IMG/VR virus record: IMGVR_UViG_3300032278_000123
Location: 1-22,825 of that record
From: a virus
Reading direction: 5' to 3' (one strand)
Length of the DNA stretch: 22,825 nt
Part shown: positions 6,890-12,956 of the stretch, one piece after another
How the letters are laid out: each line of letters opens with the position of its first letter
Position numbering within the stretch: position 1 is the first letter of the stretch
The notes under the pieces: generated by a model
Told to the model about the DNA's origin: nothing
Seen by the model: the letters and a program-made list of their open reading frames with translations, nothing else
Database searches by the model: none
Position numbers and translations under genes: made by a program

Positions 6890-8495
6890 TATTTGCTGCT
6901 CCAGCTTCGGCTAAATTTTTTACGGCTTGTGAACCTTGTTGCGCGGCTTCAGCTTGTTGCATTTGTTCTTGCTGTTCTTGTCTTTGTTGCCTAACTGCCT
7001 GGACTTCTTCTGGGGGATTTAAGATCTGTGGTGGTGCATCTAATAAATGATGCAGATACCTAAATGTTTCATCTGCATTTAAGTTATCTATTAATTCTGG
7101 TTTAACCTGCATTAATGGAGCCATAGTCTCAAATAATCTGGTAACTGTAAACATTTGATTAGTTTTTTGTGCTTTTGCAATAGGCGAAGTATAATTAACC
7201 TTTAATCCTTCAGCCTGCAGCATCATCGGTGCAGGAGGAAGCTGTTTCTTACGAGATAGAATTTGATACACGCGCTCAATTAAAGGTCCAAGAAATTCAT
7301 TTTGTAGACGACCAACCATTGGACCCATCATTCTCATTTTTTCTTCTTGCCGCGCCATAACTTCTGTAGCTGTCATCTGAGGACCTTCTTCTGGCATATT
7401 CATCCAATCAACATGGAATGTAGACTGAATATGCTCACGTCTATTCTGCACTAAGTCTAATCCAATATCAGGTCTTGACTTAGTTTCTAATGGCTCAATT
7501 CTATCCTGAGTACCTGCACGATAGAAATTAAGACCACCTGGTACAGTTCGTACAGGAAGAATAAAACCATCATCTGGTACAAGTAAAGGTGGATCTGTAA
7601 CTTTTTGAGCGGCTTTGATGATAGTTTTCATCATCTGGTTTACCATCTTGATGTCAGGGAGGGACGTCATAGCTGGTGATCTTCCATAGATCTCTCCAGC
7701 AACTTTTTGCCAGCGAGGAACCATATATGGAAATTCATCAAAACCGCCTTCTTCGAGGAGAGCCTTTTCTTCAATTAATACATAACAAGATTTAAAATTC
7801 TTTTTTGTAGGTTTCTTAATCGGTTCACCATAAGTCTCTGATGGTTCTACCGCATGGATAACATCAAATTCACGATATGGATCTTTTTCTGTAATTTTAA
7901 CAACATTCTCTGGAACCGCTTCGCCAAATCTTTCTATAAGTTGTCTGCCATTTCGTTTGTACTTACGATAAAGAGTATCTATAAACCCCTTATCATTTTC
8001 TTGGATATAACAGTCAGCTAAATGAAAAGTTCTAAAAACAATATCAGCCCCAGGATTATCTTGTACCATCATAACCCCAGTACCAAATGAACCTAGATCA
8101 AGATATAACTCATGAGCTTGACTGTTGAAATTACTATTTGGAAGATTGAAGACTCTATCATAAAGGACATTTGTAGTTAACTCTAGCCACTCTTTAACTT
8201 CTAATTCTTTATTTAACTCATCATCAAAAGTTGTTAAGGTAAACCAGCGTTGAGAAGGAGATGTTAAAAAACTATGTAGACCCGAGGCAAGCTGTTCATT
8301 TGCCAATGGTGCAGTAGTATCATAGATCTTTTCATATCTAGTCGTATCAGCACGATAACGAACTGAGGAGAAATCTCCCCTATTAGGATTGACATATTCA
8401 GCGCAATCCTGCCATAAATTTTCCCAAGGAGTTCTAAAACTTTTTAAAGACTCCTGTTTCTTAATAATCTGCGTAACTAAATCACCATACTCCAT
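6876..8495 (-). CDS. Portal protein (head-tail connector), T7 Gp8-like
   Basis: The 539-residue protein matches T7 Gp8 (536) in length. Family features include the N-terminal RTPWENLWQDCAEYVNPNRG (21-40), then YEKIYDTTAPLANEQLASGL, PSQRWFTLT and the central FPYMVPRWQKVAGEIYGRSP segment. The C-terminus is a Gln-rich coiled coil, normal for podovirus portals. Twelve copies form the DNA gate at one capsid vertex and bind terminase during packaging. The ATG directly follows the stop of the Gp7.3-like gene with no intergenic bases. Confidence 0.92.
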   Translation of the reverse strand: MEYGDLVTQIIKKQESLKSFRTPWENLWQDCAEYVNPNRGDFSSVRYRADTTRYEKIYDTTAPLANEQLASGLHSFLTSPSQRWFTLTTFDDELNKELEVKEWLELTTNVLYDRVFNLPNSNFNSQAHELYLDLGSFGTGVMMVQDNPGADIVFRTFHLADCYIQENDKGFIDTLYRKYKRNGRQLIERFGEAVPENVVKITEKDPYREFDVIHAVEPSETYGEPIKKPTKKNFKSCYVLIEEKALLEEGGFDEFPYMVPRWQKVAGEIYGRSPAMTSLPDIKMVNQMMKTIIKAAQKVTDPPLLVPDDGFILPVRTVPGGLNFYRAGTQDRIEPLETKSRPDIGLDLVQNRREHIQSTFHVDWMNMPEEGPQMTATEVMARQEEKMRMMGPMVGRLQNEFLGPLIERVYQILSRKKQLPPAPMMLQAEGLKVNYTSPIAKAQKTNQMFTVTRLFETMAPLMQVKPELIDNLNADETFRYLHHLLDAPPQILNPPEEVQAVRQQRQEQQEQMQQAEAAQQGSQAVKNLAEAGAANNAAE

Positions 8496-8675
8496 TTAAG
8501 CACCTAATATAGTTTTTTTCTTCAGATATTTTGGATCTTCTTCTAATTCACCTGCCACAATCATTGCCCGAGAGCCATATCCCTTTCGCCGCGCGGTAAG
8601 CTGCGCCTTTTCAGGTTTAGGCTTTGGCGTTGGTGGTACACTTGGCGCATTACCACCTCCAAACATTCCTCCCAT
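8496..8675 (-). CDS. Gp7.3-like small virion protein, 59 aa
   Basis: A 59-codon gene exactly fills the gap between terminase large subunit and portal. It starts at the ATG 8675-8673 with AGGAGG 5 nt upstream and ends with TAA at 8498-8496, touching the portal ATG. The peptide begins MGGMFGGGNAPSVPPTPKPK, has a basic LTARRKGYGSR stretch and ends KYLKKKTILGA. A Gly-rich N-terminus, a proline-lysine linker and a Lys-Lys-Thr-(Leu/Ile)-Leu-Gly end are the pattern of small proteins found directly upstream of podovirus portals, where T7 has Gp7.3, a tail-assembly and ejected protein. Family assignment is by pattern and location. Confidence 0.75.
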   Translation of the reverse strand: MGGMFGGGNAPSVPPTPKPKPEKAQLTARRKGYGSRAMIVAGELEEDPKYLKKKTILGA

Positions 8676-9971
8676 TTATCCTCCTAGTACTCCGTATTCG
8701 CCTTCAGCAAAAGTCGGGAGCTTCTGCTTATTAATATTTAAGTCCCTTGTTCCCAATGCAAGGTAGCGGAAGGCGTCTGCCGCGTGACTCGTCCAGTCGT
8801 GTAATGGTCTATCGTGATAGACCTTGTTCTTTTCATCATAGTCTTTACGGTACTGCCGCAACGCCTCCACTAATAGACTACAACGTTTCTCGTCGAAATA
8901 ACACCTTGGAATGACAGTTCTTGCCGCTTCTATGCCATCATGTATTTTAATGTTAGGACAGACATAAAATCGCAATCCTAAGTCTCTGGCTACTTCATAC
9001 CTAGATTTTCCAGTACCCATCTCCCTTACCTTAATATCATGCGGGGCGATATGCTTGCCATAGACATAATCTTTGTCTCTAAGATATTTAATATAGTGCG
9101 GGATACCTTCTCCCTGATTTTCATAGTAGTCAATAATCCGATATTCATTCCCAAACCGCTGAAAGAAGATAATTGCAGTAGAGTCGGCCATGCCAAGATC
9201 CCAGGCTGTATGAACTTCGAGCCGAGTTTCGTAGGGCACGTTTTTAATTCTTTCCTCCGCTAACGCCTTCGCCATTAAACTACCATAGTAGGAACCAACT
9301 AATGGAGCATCAAAGGAACAATAAAATTCTTGCTGGATAAGCTCATCAGGCATCCCTGCCTCACGTTCTTCTTCAATTGCATCTTTACTTACGGCCCGAG
9401 TGTCATCCACGCTTAGTCGTTGGGAAAACCACTTTTCGTTTCTAGTTGCCATATTGAAGAGGTCATATCCGTGGTTTCGACCTCTAGCGGTATAAATAAA
9501 AACCGCCCATCCGCCATTCTCTGCCAAGATGGGACGCATAAGATCCCAGGCCCTTGGATCCTGAAGACTGTATTCGGAGAACACGACACCGACTGGGTTT
9601 GATCCCACAAGCCTGTCAATGTTATCTGTTCCAACAACTTGGTAAATAGAGCCATTCTTAAGTGTCAACCTCATGTCTGTGTTGTTTACTGCAGCGACAA
9701 GTGGATCTGGAAAGTGCGACAAAAAGCTCCTTCCCGTCTTTGTCATACCGTCCCAAATAATCTTCCGGCCTTGGTTGTAGGTAGGCAGCAAATGCCAATA
9801 AAGGCCCTTGCGTTTTATAGCTTGCGTCGCACAAAAGTTCACTGATAGTAAATCTTTTCCAGCTCGCCTGTGCCACACAGCAACTGCGCGTTTTCCACCC
9901 TTCTCCAGATACTTCCAGAGGTGTAATTGGTAATCGCGCGGTCTCCAATCGTGCGGGACCGTTATATCCAT
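8676..9971 (-). CDS. terL: Terminase large subunit
   Basis: The 431-residue packaging motor has both expected domains. The N-terminal ATPase shows a Walker A-like WHRRAGKD (33-40) and the Walker B-like VVFSEY (129-134), a Ser-Glu variant of the usual Asp-Glu that I recall from related terminases. YTARGRNHG (160-168) is a likely coupling motif. The C-terminal nuclease has the first acidic site in WDLGMADSTAI (257-267) and a later one in DWTSHAADAFRYL (392-404). It cuts and translocates concatemeric DNA at the portal. It starts 2 nt after the small subunit stop region and ends touching the Gp7.3-like gene. Confidence 0.93.
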   Translation of the reverse strand: MDITVPHDWRPRDYQLHLWKYLEKGGKRAVAVWHRRAGKDLLSVNFCATQAIKRKGLYWHLLPTYNQGRKIIWDGMTKTGRSFLSHFPDPLVAAVNNTDMRLTLKNGSIYQVVGTDNIDRLVGSNPVGVVFSEYSLQDPRAWDLMRPILAENGGWAVFIYTARGRNHGYDLFNMATRNEKWFSQRLSVDDTRAVSKDAIEEEREAGMPDELIQQEFYCSFDAPLVGSYYGSLMAKALAEERIKNVPYETRLEVHTAWDLGMADSTAIIFFQRFGNEYRIIDYYENQGEGIPHYIKYLRDKDYVYGKHIAPHDIKVREMGTGKSRYEVARDLGLRFYVCPNIKIHDGIEAARTVIPRCYFDEKRCSLLVEALRQYRKDYDEKNKVYHDRPLHDWTSHAADAFRYLALGTRDLNINKQKLPTFAEGEYGVLGG

Positions 9972-9973
9972 AT

Positions 9974-10261
9974 CTACTCTTCTTTTTTCTCTGTTTCATC
10001 AAAACTCACCACATTCACGTTAAGGCCGCCGTCTAGTGTTGCGTCAAGCTCGACTGCCTTTCTTTTCGGTGCGACGTATTGGGCAAGCTCCTTATTAGCC
10101 TGGAACCTAAGTTCAGGCGTATTATTCGGATCCTGGGCAATATTAGCAAGTGCCTCAATCGGATCGCAATTCAATTCTTTAAGCTTTTCAAGCACAACAA
10201 GGCTCTTAGTGCCTAGTGAGCCCTTCGGGCGTCCCGAACCTGGTCTACTGCCTCCGTGCAT
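9974..10261 (-). CDS. terS: Terminase small subunit (probable)
   Basis: The 95-residue protein starts MHGGSRPGSGRPKGSLGTKS. Such a GGxRxGSGRPKG start is a flexible, AT-hook-like DNA-binding tail common in small terminase subunits. The middle (DPIEALANIAQDPNNTPELRFQANKELAQYVAPKRKAVE) is helical and would form the oligomerisation core, and the C-terminus is acidic. It would recognise phage DNA and stimulate the large subunit. It lies directly before terL and 8 nt after a micro-membrane gene whose stop codon is fused to its GGAG ribosome site. Small terminases diverge quickly, so the call leans on context. Confidence 0.8.
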   Translation of the reverse strand: MHGGSRPGSGRPKGSLGTKSLVVLEKLKELNCDPIEALANIAQDPNNTPELRFQANKELAQYVAPKRKAVELDATLDGGLNVNVVSFDETEKKEE

Positions 10262-10269
10262 TTAATCTC

Positions 10270-10392
10270 CTACGAAAAATAACCGAAAACCAGGACAACG
10301 ATACAACCAATAATAAACCACTTAAGGGCTTTCTTACCTTCGTCTACATTGAACCAAGTCCACATATCTTTCATTCTTTCAAATATCCACAT
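10270..10392 (-). CDS. 40-aa single-span membrane protein, holin candidate
   Basis: The ATG at 10392-10390 has GGAGG 4 nt upstream, and the frame ends at TAG 10272-10270, which runs into the ribosome site of the small terminase gene. The peptide has an N-terminal amphipathic part (MWIFERMKDMWTWFNVDEGKK) and a single hydrophobic span WFIIGCIVVLVFGYF near the C-terminus. T7 places its holin (gene 17.5) just before gene 18, the small terminase, so a lysis or membrane-depolarising role is a reasonable guess. At 40 residues it is shorter than typical holins. No recognised family. Confidence 0.68.
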   Translation of the reverse strand: MWIFERMKDMWTWFNVDEGKKALKWFIIGCIVVLVFGYFS

Positions 10393-10404
10393 GTTTCCTC
10401 CTAA

Positions 10405-10491
10405 TTAATATCTCCACTTTATCAGCCATAAGATAAACCATATCAGTCCGCCTAGAGCAAATAACTGTAAAAGACCAAAATTCATATCCAT
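10405..10491 (-). CDS. 28-aa hydrophobic micropeptide
   Basis: The reading frame runs from ATG 10491-10489 to TAA 10407-10405, with TTAGGAG about 8 nt upstream of the ATG and the next gene's GGAGG 7 nt after the stop. Almost the whole peptide is one membrane span (LLQLFALGGLIWFILWLI) with a basic end KWRY. It resembles in style the very small inner-membrane peptides that are often missed in annotation. Together with the 40-aa neighbour it forms a two-gene membrane cassette ahead of the terminase genes. Function unknown; a lysis accessory or small toxin is possible. Confidence 0.6.
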   Translation of the reverse strand: MDMNFGLLQLFALGGLIWFILWLIKWRY

Positions 10492-10711
10492 AATTATACT
10501 CCTAAGGGATAAAGATACCCCAATATAACATAAATGTATATTGTTATTTTGTCCGTTTATAAAATCCTCCCCACTAAAACGAGTAAGTAGAAATAGAGCG
10601 CTTGCTTAGGCGTCTATTTTACGCCCAGGCCTGTTATATGGCTAAGTTTAGGAGGCCTGTGCAAACGTTTTTTATAAACCAGGCGAGTAAGACTCGTAGA
10701 AAGGAAGTATC
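10492..10711. other. Gene-free divergent region with hairpins
   Basis: These 220 nt separate the minus-strand late genes from the plus-strand early unit and should hold promoters for both, although no clear -35/-10 pair is visible. The TTTATAAAAT at 10556-10565 is one AT-rich candidate. Inverted repeats are frequent: ACAT/ATGT with ATAT/ATAT near 10524-10542, GGCGT (10609-10613) with ACGCC (10621-10625), CAGGCCT (10626-10632) with AGGCCTG (10653-10659), and CGAGT (10684-10688) with ACTCG (10692-10696). The last lies just before the ribosome site of the 53-aa gene. Confidence 0.5.
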
Positions 10712-10873
10712 ATGATCAAATGGGTATCTCACTATCATCAGCCATTGACCGCATTACTAGTGGAACTGGCTGATCCAGTAAGCGTACTAGACGAGCATGA
10801 AGGCTACGACTACGCCGGTACGCTTGACGGCTACGTGTATCATGACGGAAGACTTATTAGCAATGAGTCGTGA
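10712..10873 (+). CDS. 53-aa hypothetical early protein
   Basis: The ATG follows AAAGGAAG with 6 nt spacing, and the frame ends at TGA 10871-10873. The product starts MIKWVSHYHQPLTALLVELA and is acidic in the second half, with DEHEGYDYAGTLDGYVYHDG. No family is recognised. The codons are richer in C and G (TAC, GAC, GGC, CTA) than most genes in the window, a property shared with the next gene at 11023. It is the first gene of the plus-strand unit and is directly followed by a long RNA hairpin. The start codon and ribosome site are convincing, but the function is unknown. Confidence 0.6.
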   Translation: MIKWVSHYHQPLTALLVELADPVSVLDEHEGYDYAGTLDGYVYHDGRLISNES

Positions 10874-10874
10874 C

Positions 10875-10925
10875 TAGCTCTCCTCGCCTGTAGTCAGTCT
10901 ATCGACTATAGGCAAGGGTAAGCTA
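10875..10925 (+). ncRNA. Long imperfect hairpin in the transcript
   Basis: Nested pairing: TAGCT (10875-10879) with AGCTA (10921-10925), TCCT (10881-10884) with AGGG (10915-10918), then a 10-bp stem GCCTGTAGTC (10886-10895) with GACTATAGGC (10904-10913) containing one G-U pair, and an 8-nt loop. In total 19 pairs with two small internal loops. No T tract follows, so it is not a terminator. The G-U pairs form only in plus-strand RNA. It may be an RNase III processing site or a stability element at the 3' end of the 53-aa gene. Confidence 0.55.
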
Positions 10926-10937
10926 AGGCTGAAAAGT

Positions 10938-11000
10938 GCGGTCGAGGCGACGCCTGCGGTTAAGTGACAGACCGCTCCGACTCTCAGGATAAAATGTCAC
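10938..11000 (+). promoter_or_regulatory. H-type pseudoknot over a leader peptide start
   Basis: Stem 1 is GCGGT (10956-10960) with ACCGC (10971-10975), and its 10-nt loop contains GTGACA (10964-10969). That loop pairs perfectly with TGTCAC (10995-11000), giving a compact H-type pseudoknot with a 1-nt junction. An upstream GCGGTC (10938-10943) can compete for GACCGC (10970-10975), and a small hairpin AGGC/GCCT lies between. The 3' strand of stem 2 overlaps the ATG of the leader ORF at 10994, so folding would block its start. A translational control element is inferred from the pairing only. Confidence 0.5.
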
Positions 11001-11026
11001 GTACTACATTCAGGAATATCATATGA
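10994..11026 (+). CDS. 10-codon leader peptide coupled to the 119-aa gene
   Basis: ATG at 10994 follows CAGGAT with 4-5 nt spacing. The frame encodes MSRTTFRNII and stops with TGA that overlaps the ATG of the next gene as ATGA. The ribosome site of the next gene (AGGA, 11012-11015) lies inside this mini-ORF. The start is part of the pseudoknot described at 10938-11000. The arrangement is that of a translationally coupled leader, although a peptide this short can arise by chance. Confidence 0.4.
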   Translation: MSRTTFRNII

Positions 11027-11382
11027 AAAGTGGACTAACGCTACGCTACGTATGGGACCTTGATGGATGTAAGTCTCTTCTTGCGATTACTTCGACACCC
11101 CAGGTACGAGCTATTCTAACAGCTCTTATCGTTAAGGGTGTGTCTGAGTACTCTCGCGAGGAAATGATTGCTTTCTGGCATGAGCTCTGCGCTGGATTCA
11201 CTCATAAGGGACAACACATCCAGCTTCACTCTGGCATGGCTAGTTCTTGGAAGGGCGTCTTTGAGTACTACAGCAACCTTCCTGTGGACGGCTTCCGTGC
11301 AAGAGGTCTACTTAGCACACCTAATCCTAGTGTTAAGACTGAAGTCAAGGAACCATCCAAGTCCTCTTCTAAAGTTAACTAG
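11023..11382 (+). CDS. 119-aa hypothetical early protein
   Basis: The product starts MKSGLTLRYVWDLDGCKSLL, is predicted soluble, and ends in a Lys/Ser-rich tail (KTEVKEPSKSSSKVN) that looks disordered. The middle (SREEMIAFWHELCAGFTHKG) is helical with a Trp and a Cys but no known active-site motif. I do not recognise a family. The start overlaps the stop of a 10-codon leader and has AGGA 7 nt upstream. Codon choice favours TAC, AAG, GAC and TTC, unlike the A/T-ending codons in the genes to the right, which suggests strong expression or a different origin. It is probably an early host-takeover protein, inferred from its position behind the control RNA. Confidence 0.65.
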   Translation: MKSGLTLRYVWDLDGCKSLLAITSTPQVRAILTALIVKGVSEYSREEMIAFWHELCAGFTHKGQHIQLHSGMASSWKGVFEYYSNLPVDGFRARGLLSTPNPSVKTEVKEPSKSSSKVN

Positions 11383-11463
11383 AAGGGTACCTGGAGGATA
11401 AGGATACTTGATCTGTGTAGATTGAGAGATCTATAGGCTCAGATAAATGTCATCCTGAATTAG
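11383..11463 (+). other. Folded 3' untranslated segment
   Basis: After the 119-aa gene the transcript can fold CTTGATCT (11407-11414) with AGATTGAG (11419-11426) around GTGT, using two G-U pairs, enclosed by AGGAT (11401-11405) with ATCCT (11452-11456). It leads directly into the terminator stem. Confidence 0.4.
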
Positions 11464-11548
11464 TCCTCCCTCGAAAGGGTCTGCCAAACGGGTTCTGGTC
11501 ATCTACGACCAAACTTGTACCTAATCGAGGGAGGATTTTTTTATTTTT
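11464..11548 (+). terminator. Strong rho-independent terminator of the plus-strand early unit
   Basis: TCCTCCCTCGA (11464-11474) pairs perfectly with TCGAGGGAGGA (11525-11535), 11 bp, followed by seven T, an A and five T. The 50-nt loop contains its own hairpin TGGTC/GACCA with a 6-nt loop. A branched loop of this size is unusual for a simple terminator and may indicate a stable small RNA ending here. Confidence 0.75.
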
Positions 11549-11699
11549 CCGGCCCCGGGAGTGCAGAGGCGGCGGCTGAAGAGGCCCAGGTTTTTTTATC
11601 TGGTGCGGCGGCAGCGGACGATGCGGCTTCAGCTACTTCAAAAAGGGGTGCGGTATCGGTAAACGGGGCGGCGAGGCGGGTGCTGCGGCTTCTGAATAC
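11549..11699. other. GC-rich low-complexity patch between convergent terminators
   Basis: This stretch is rich in GCGGC, GGCGG and GCGGCT words and is much more GC-rich than its surroundings. The plus-strand frame that crosses it begins inside the terminator, has no ribosome site, and encodes an Ala-rich low-complexity chain, so I do not call it a gene. I see no minus-strand gene either. Confidence 0.5.
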
Positions 11700-11737
11700 A
11701 AAAAAAGGCCGCGGACCCCCGGATAGGAGCGCGCGGC
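11700..11737 (-). terminator. Rho-independent terminator facing the plus-strand unit
   Basis: On the minus strand GCCGCG (11737-11732) pairs with CGCGGC (11713-11708) across an 18-nt loop, and C then seven T follow (11707-11700). It would end transcripts coming from the minus-strand small genes to the right. An inverted repeat GTATCA/TGATAC at 11766-11787 lies between it and the last gene. Confidence 0.55.
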
Positions 11738-11799
11738 TGATAGAAGATGGATACTTCTTGGTTCTGTATCAACTGATCCGCTGATACTTTAAACTTCTG

Positions 11800-12132
11800 T
11801 TAGCTCTTCTTCGCCTGTTCTTCGACCTCAGTTACATAAGACTCTTCAGCCCAACGGCCTCCTGGCAACCAAGTATTAGCAACTGCAAGTACATAATCTC
11901 TCTCCAGCTGTCCTACATCATCTTGGCAAATTGTAGCAGTATGGCCGCCACGATATTCTCCTGAAACGACATCTGCAGCTAGACTTAAATGTTGTTCTAC
12001 TTCATCAGAAAACTCATCAGCTAGTGTCTTCTCCGTAAACGCCTTCACAGTCCTCTGCAATGTAGATTTAACAGCTGTACCACCATTTACATCTTCTAAT
12101 TTATAAATGTTGACGTAATACTTCTTTTCCAT
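11800..12132 (-). CDS. 110-aa hypothetical early protein
   Basis: The start is placed at the ATG 12132-12130, which has AGAAAGGTG 6 nt upstream; a GTG nine bases earlier is part of that site. The product begins MEKKYYVNIYKLEDVNGGTA and continues with an acidic, helical centre and a C-terminal Glu/Lys-rich end. Two short motifs, SGEYRGGHTATIC and NTWLPGGRW, are not diagnostic of a family I know. No membrane segment. It has its own copy of the early promoter motif directly upstream. Function unknown; likely one of several small early proteins made soon after infection. Confidence 0.7.
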   Translation of the reverse strand: MEKKYYVNIYKLEDVNGGTAVKSTLQRTVKAFTEKTLADEFSDEVEQHLSLAADVVSGEYRGGHTATICQDDVGQLERDYVLAVANTWLPGGRWAEESYVTEVEEQAKKS

Positions 12133-12140
12133 CTTTATCA

Positions 12141-12214
12141 CCTTTCTAATTAATATTAATTTTAATTATTATAATAATAAGTCTTCTAATAATTAAATAT
12201 AACTACTATTTTTT
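12141..12214 (-). promoter_or_regulatory. Early promoter repeat, copy A
   Basis: On the minus strand the core reads GAAGACTTATTATTATAA (12185-12168). The whole spacer, from the stop codon of the upstream gene to the AGAAAGG ribosome site, is 74 nt and matches copy B (12459-12532) at 65 positions by hand alignment. It precedes the 110-aa gene. Confidence 0.6.
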
Positions 12215-12448
12215 AATCTGCCACTCTGTGCCGCTTATATAATTATTATAAGCATCTCCAAGTCTATCTTCAAGTTTCTGCGACAACTCGTCATATATAA
12301 CAAACTCCAAATTTTTAACGTAGTTGCTATGTTGTTTATTAACTTCAATAGCCAAACTAAACAAAGCTTCTAATGCCATCGCGACTTCTTTATGTTTAGT
12401 TGGTATTGCTGCCAATTTATTTACAGCAGTTTGCACAGCTTCAACCAT
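12206..12448 (-). CDS. 80-aa hypothetical early protein
   Basis: A small helical protein (starts MVEAVQTAVNKLAAIPTKHK) with a run of alternating hydrophobic and charged residues (EVAMALEALFSLAIEVNKQH, then NYVKNLEFVIYDELSQKLED) that could form a coiled coil or helical bundle. No known motif and no membrane span. The ATG has AGAAAGGTG 8 nt upstream. The final Lys-Lys-stop (AAAAAATAG) forms the first bases of the downstream promoter repeat, so coding and regulatory sequence are fused here. It is the third of four small minus-strand genes. Function unknown. Confidence 0.7.
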   Translation of the reverse strand: MVEAVQTAVNKLAAIPTKHKEVAMALEALFSLAIEVNKQHSNYVKNLEFVIYDELSQKLEDRLGDAYNNYISGTEWQIKK

Positions 12449-12458
12449 TTTAAAAACA

Positions 12459-12532
12459 CCTTTCTAATTAATATTAACTTCTATTATTATAATTATAAAT
12501 CTTCTAATAATTAAATAAAACTGCTATTTTAC
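12459..12532 (-). promoter_or_regulatory. Early promoter repeat, copy B
   Basis: The minus-strand core is GAAGATTTATAATTATAA (12504-12487). It is nearly the same 74-nt spacer as copy A and again starts at the upstream stop codon (AAAATAG) and ends in AGAAAGG. It precedes the 80-aa gene. Confidence 0.6.
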
Positions 12533-12760
12533 TTCTATTTTTTCTAACTTCCCTTTTAACTCTTCATCTAGTTTTAAATATAATGCAGTCATAGTTTCAT
12601 ACATCTTATTTAACTCGGCAGGGATACGGTGGACATCTTCAAACGTATACTCCAGACCGCTATCTTCATGCTCTTGTTTACTTTGTATTCTTTTGAAGGC
12701 GATATCTTCACACACAAGTTTCAGTGCATCAGATATAAGCTTCATTTCCTTGTTGTTCAT
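12524..12760 (-). CDS. 78-aa hypothetical early protein
   Basis: The product starts MNNKEMKLISDALKLVCEDI and is a charged, mostly helical small protein with a segment EHEDSGLEYTFEDVHRIPAE (30-49) and a Lys/Glu-rich C-terminus (KLDEELKGKLEKIEVK). The ATG follows AAAAGGAG with 6 nt spacing. It lies 12 nt behind the 58-aa gene, so both are probably read from promoter copy C, whereas the next gene has its own promoter. The stop codon TAG is the first part of promoter repeat B. No homologous family recognised. Confidence 0.7.
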   Translation of the reverse strand: MNNKEMKLISDALKLVCEDIAFKRIQSKQEHEDSGLEYTFEDVHRIPAELNKMYETMTALYLKLDEELKGKLEKIEVK

Positions 12761-12772
12761 TTAATTCTCCTT

Positions 12773-12949
12773 TTAATCTTCTATAACCTTGATTATTATC
12801 TTCCCTTGTTTACCGCCATCTTTAATACTTTTTTCTTCATCAATCTCAATGTCAGTAATCTTCACATCATTGAAGGCGTTCTCAATATCAAGATTGTCAA
12901 TAACAACCCCGTCTTCCAAGTGCATCTTAAAAAACACATCATAAATCAT
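12773..12949 (-). CDS. 58-aa hypothetical early protein
   Basis: This short gene fills a gap that would otherwise look empty. It starts at ATG 12949-12947 with TTAGGTG about 8 nt upstream and ends TAA at 12775-12773. The peptide (MIYDVFFKMHLEDGVVIDNL at the start) is acidic and strand-rich, ending with DGGKQGKIIIKVIED, a regular alternating pattern that suggests a folded beta protein. It is the first gene behind promoter copy C and lies 12 nt upstream of the 78-aa gene. Function unknown. Confidence 0.65.
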   Translation of the reverse strand: MIYDVFFKMHLEDGVVIDNLDIENAFNDVKITDIEIDEEKSIKDGGKQGKIIIKVIED

Positions 12950-12956
12950 AAGTTCA

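Noticed and set aside
11515-11784. Plus-strand 89-codon Ala-rich frame
   Set aside because: It begins within the loop of the terminator at 11464-11548, has no ribosome site, and its composition follows from GC-rich low-complexity DNA.
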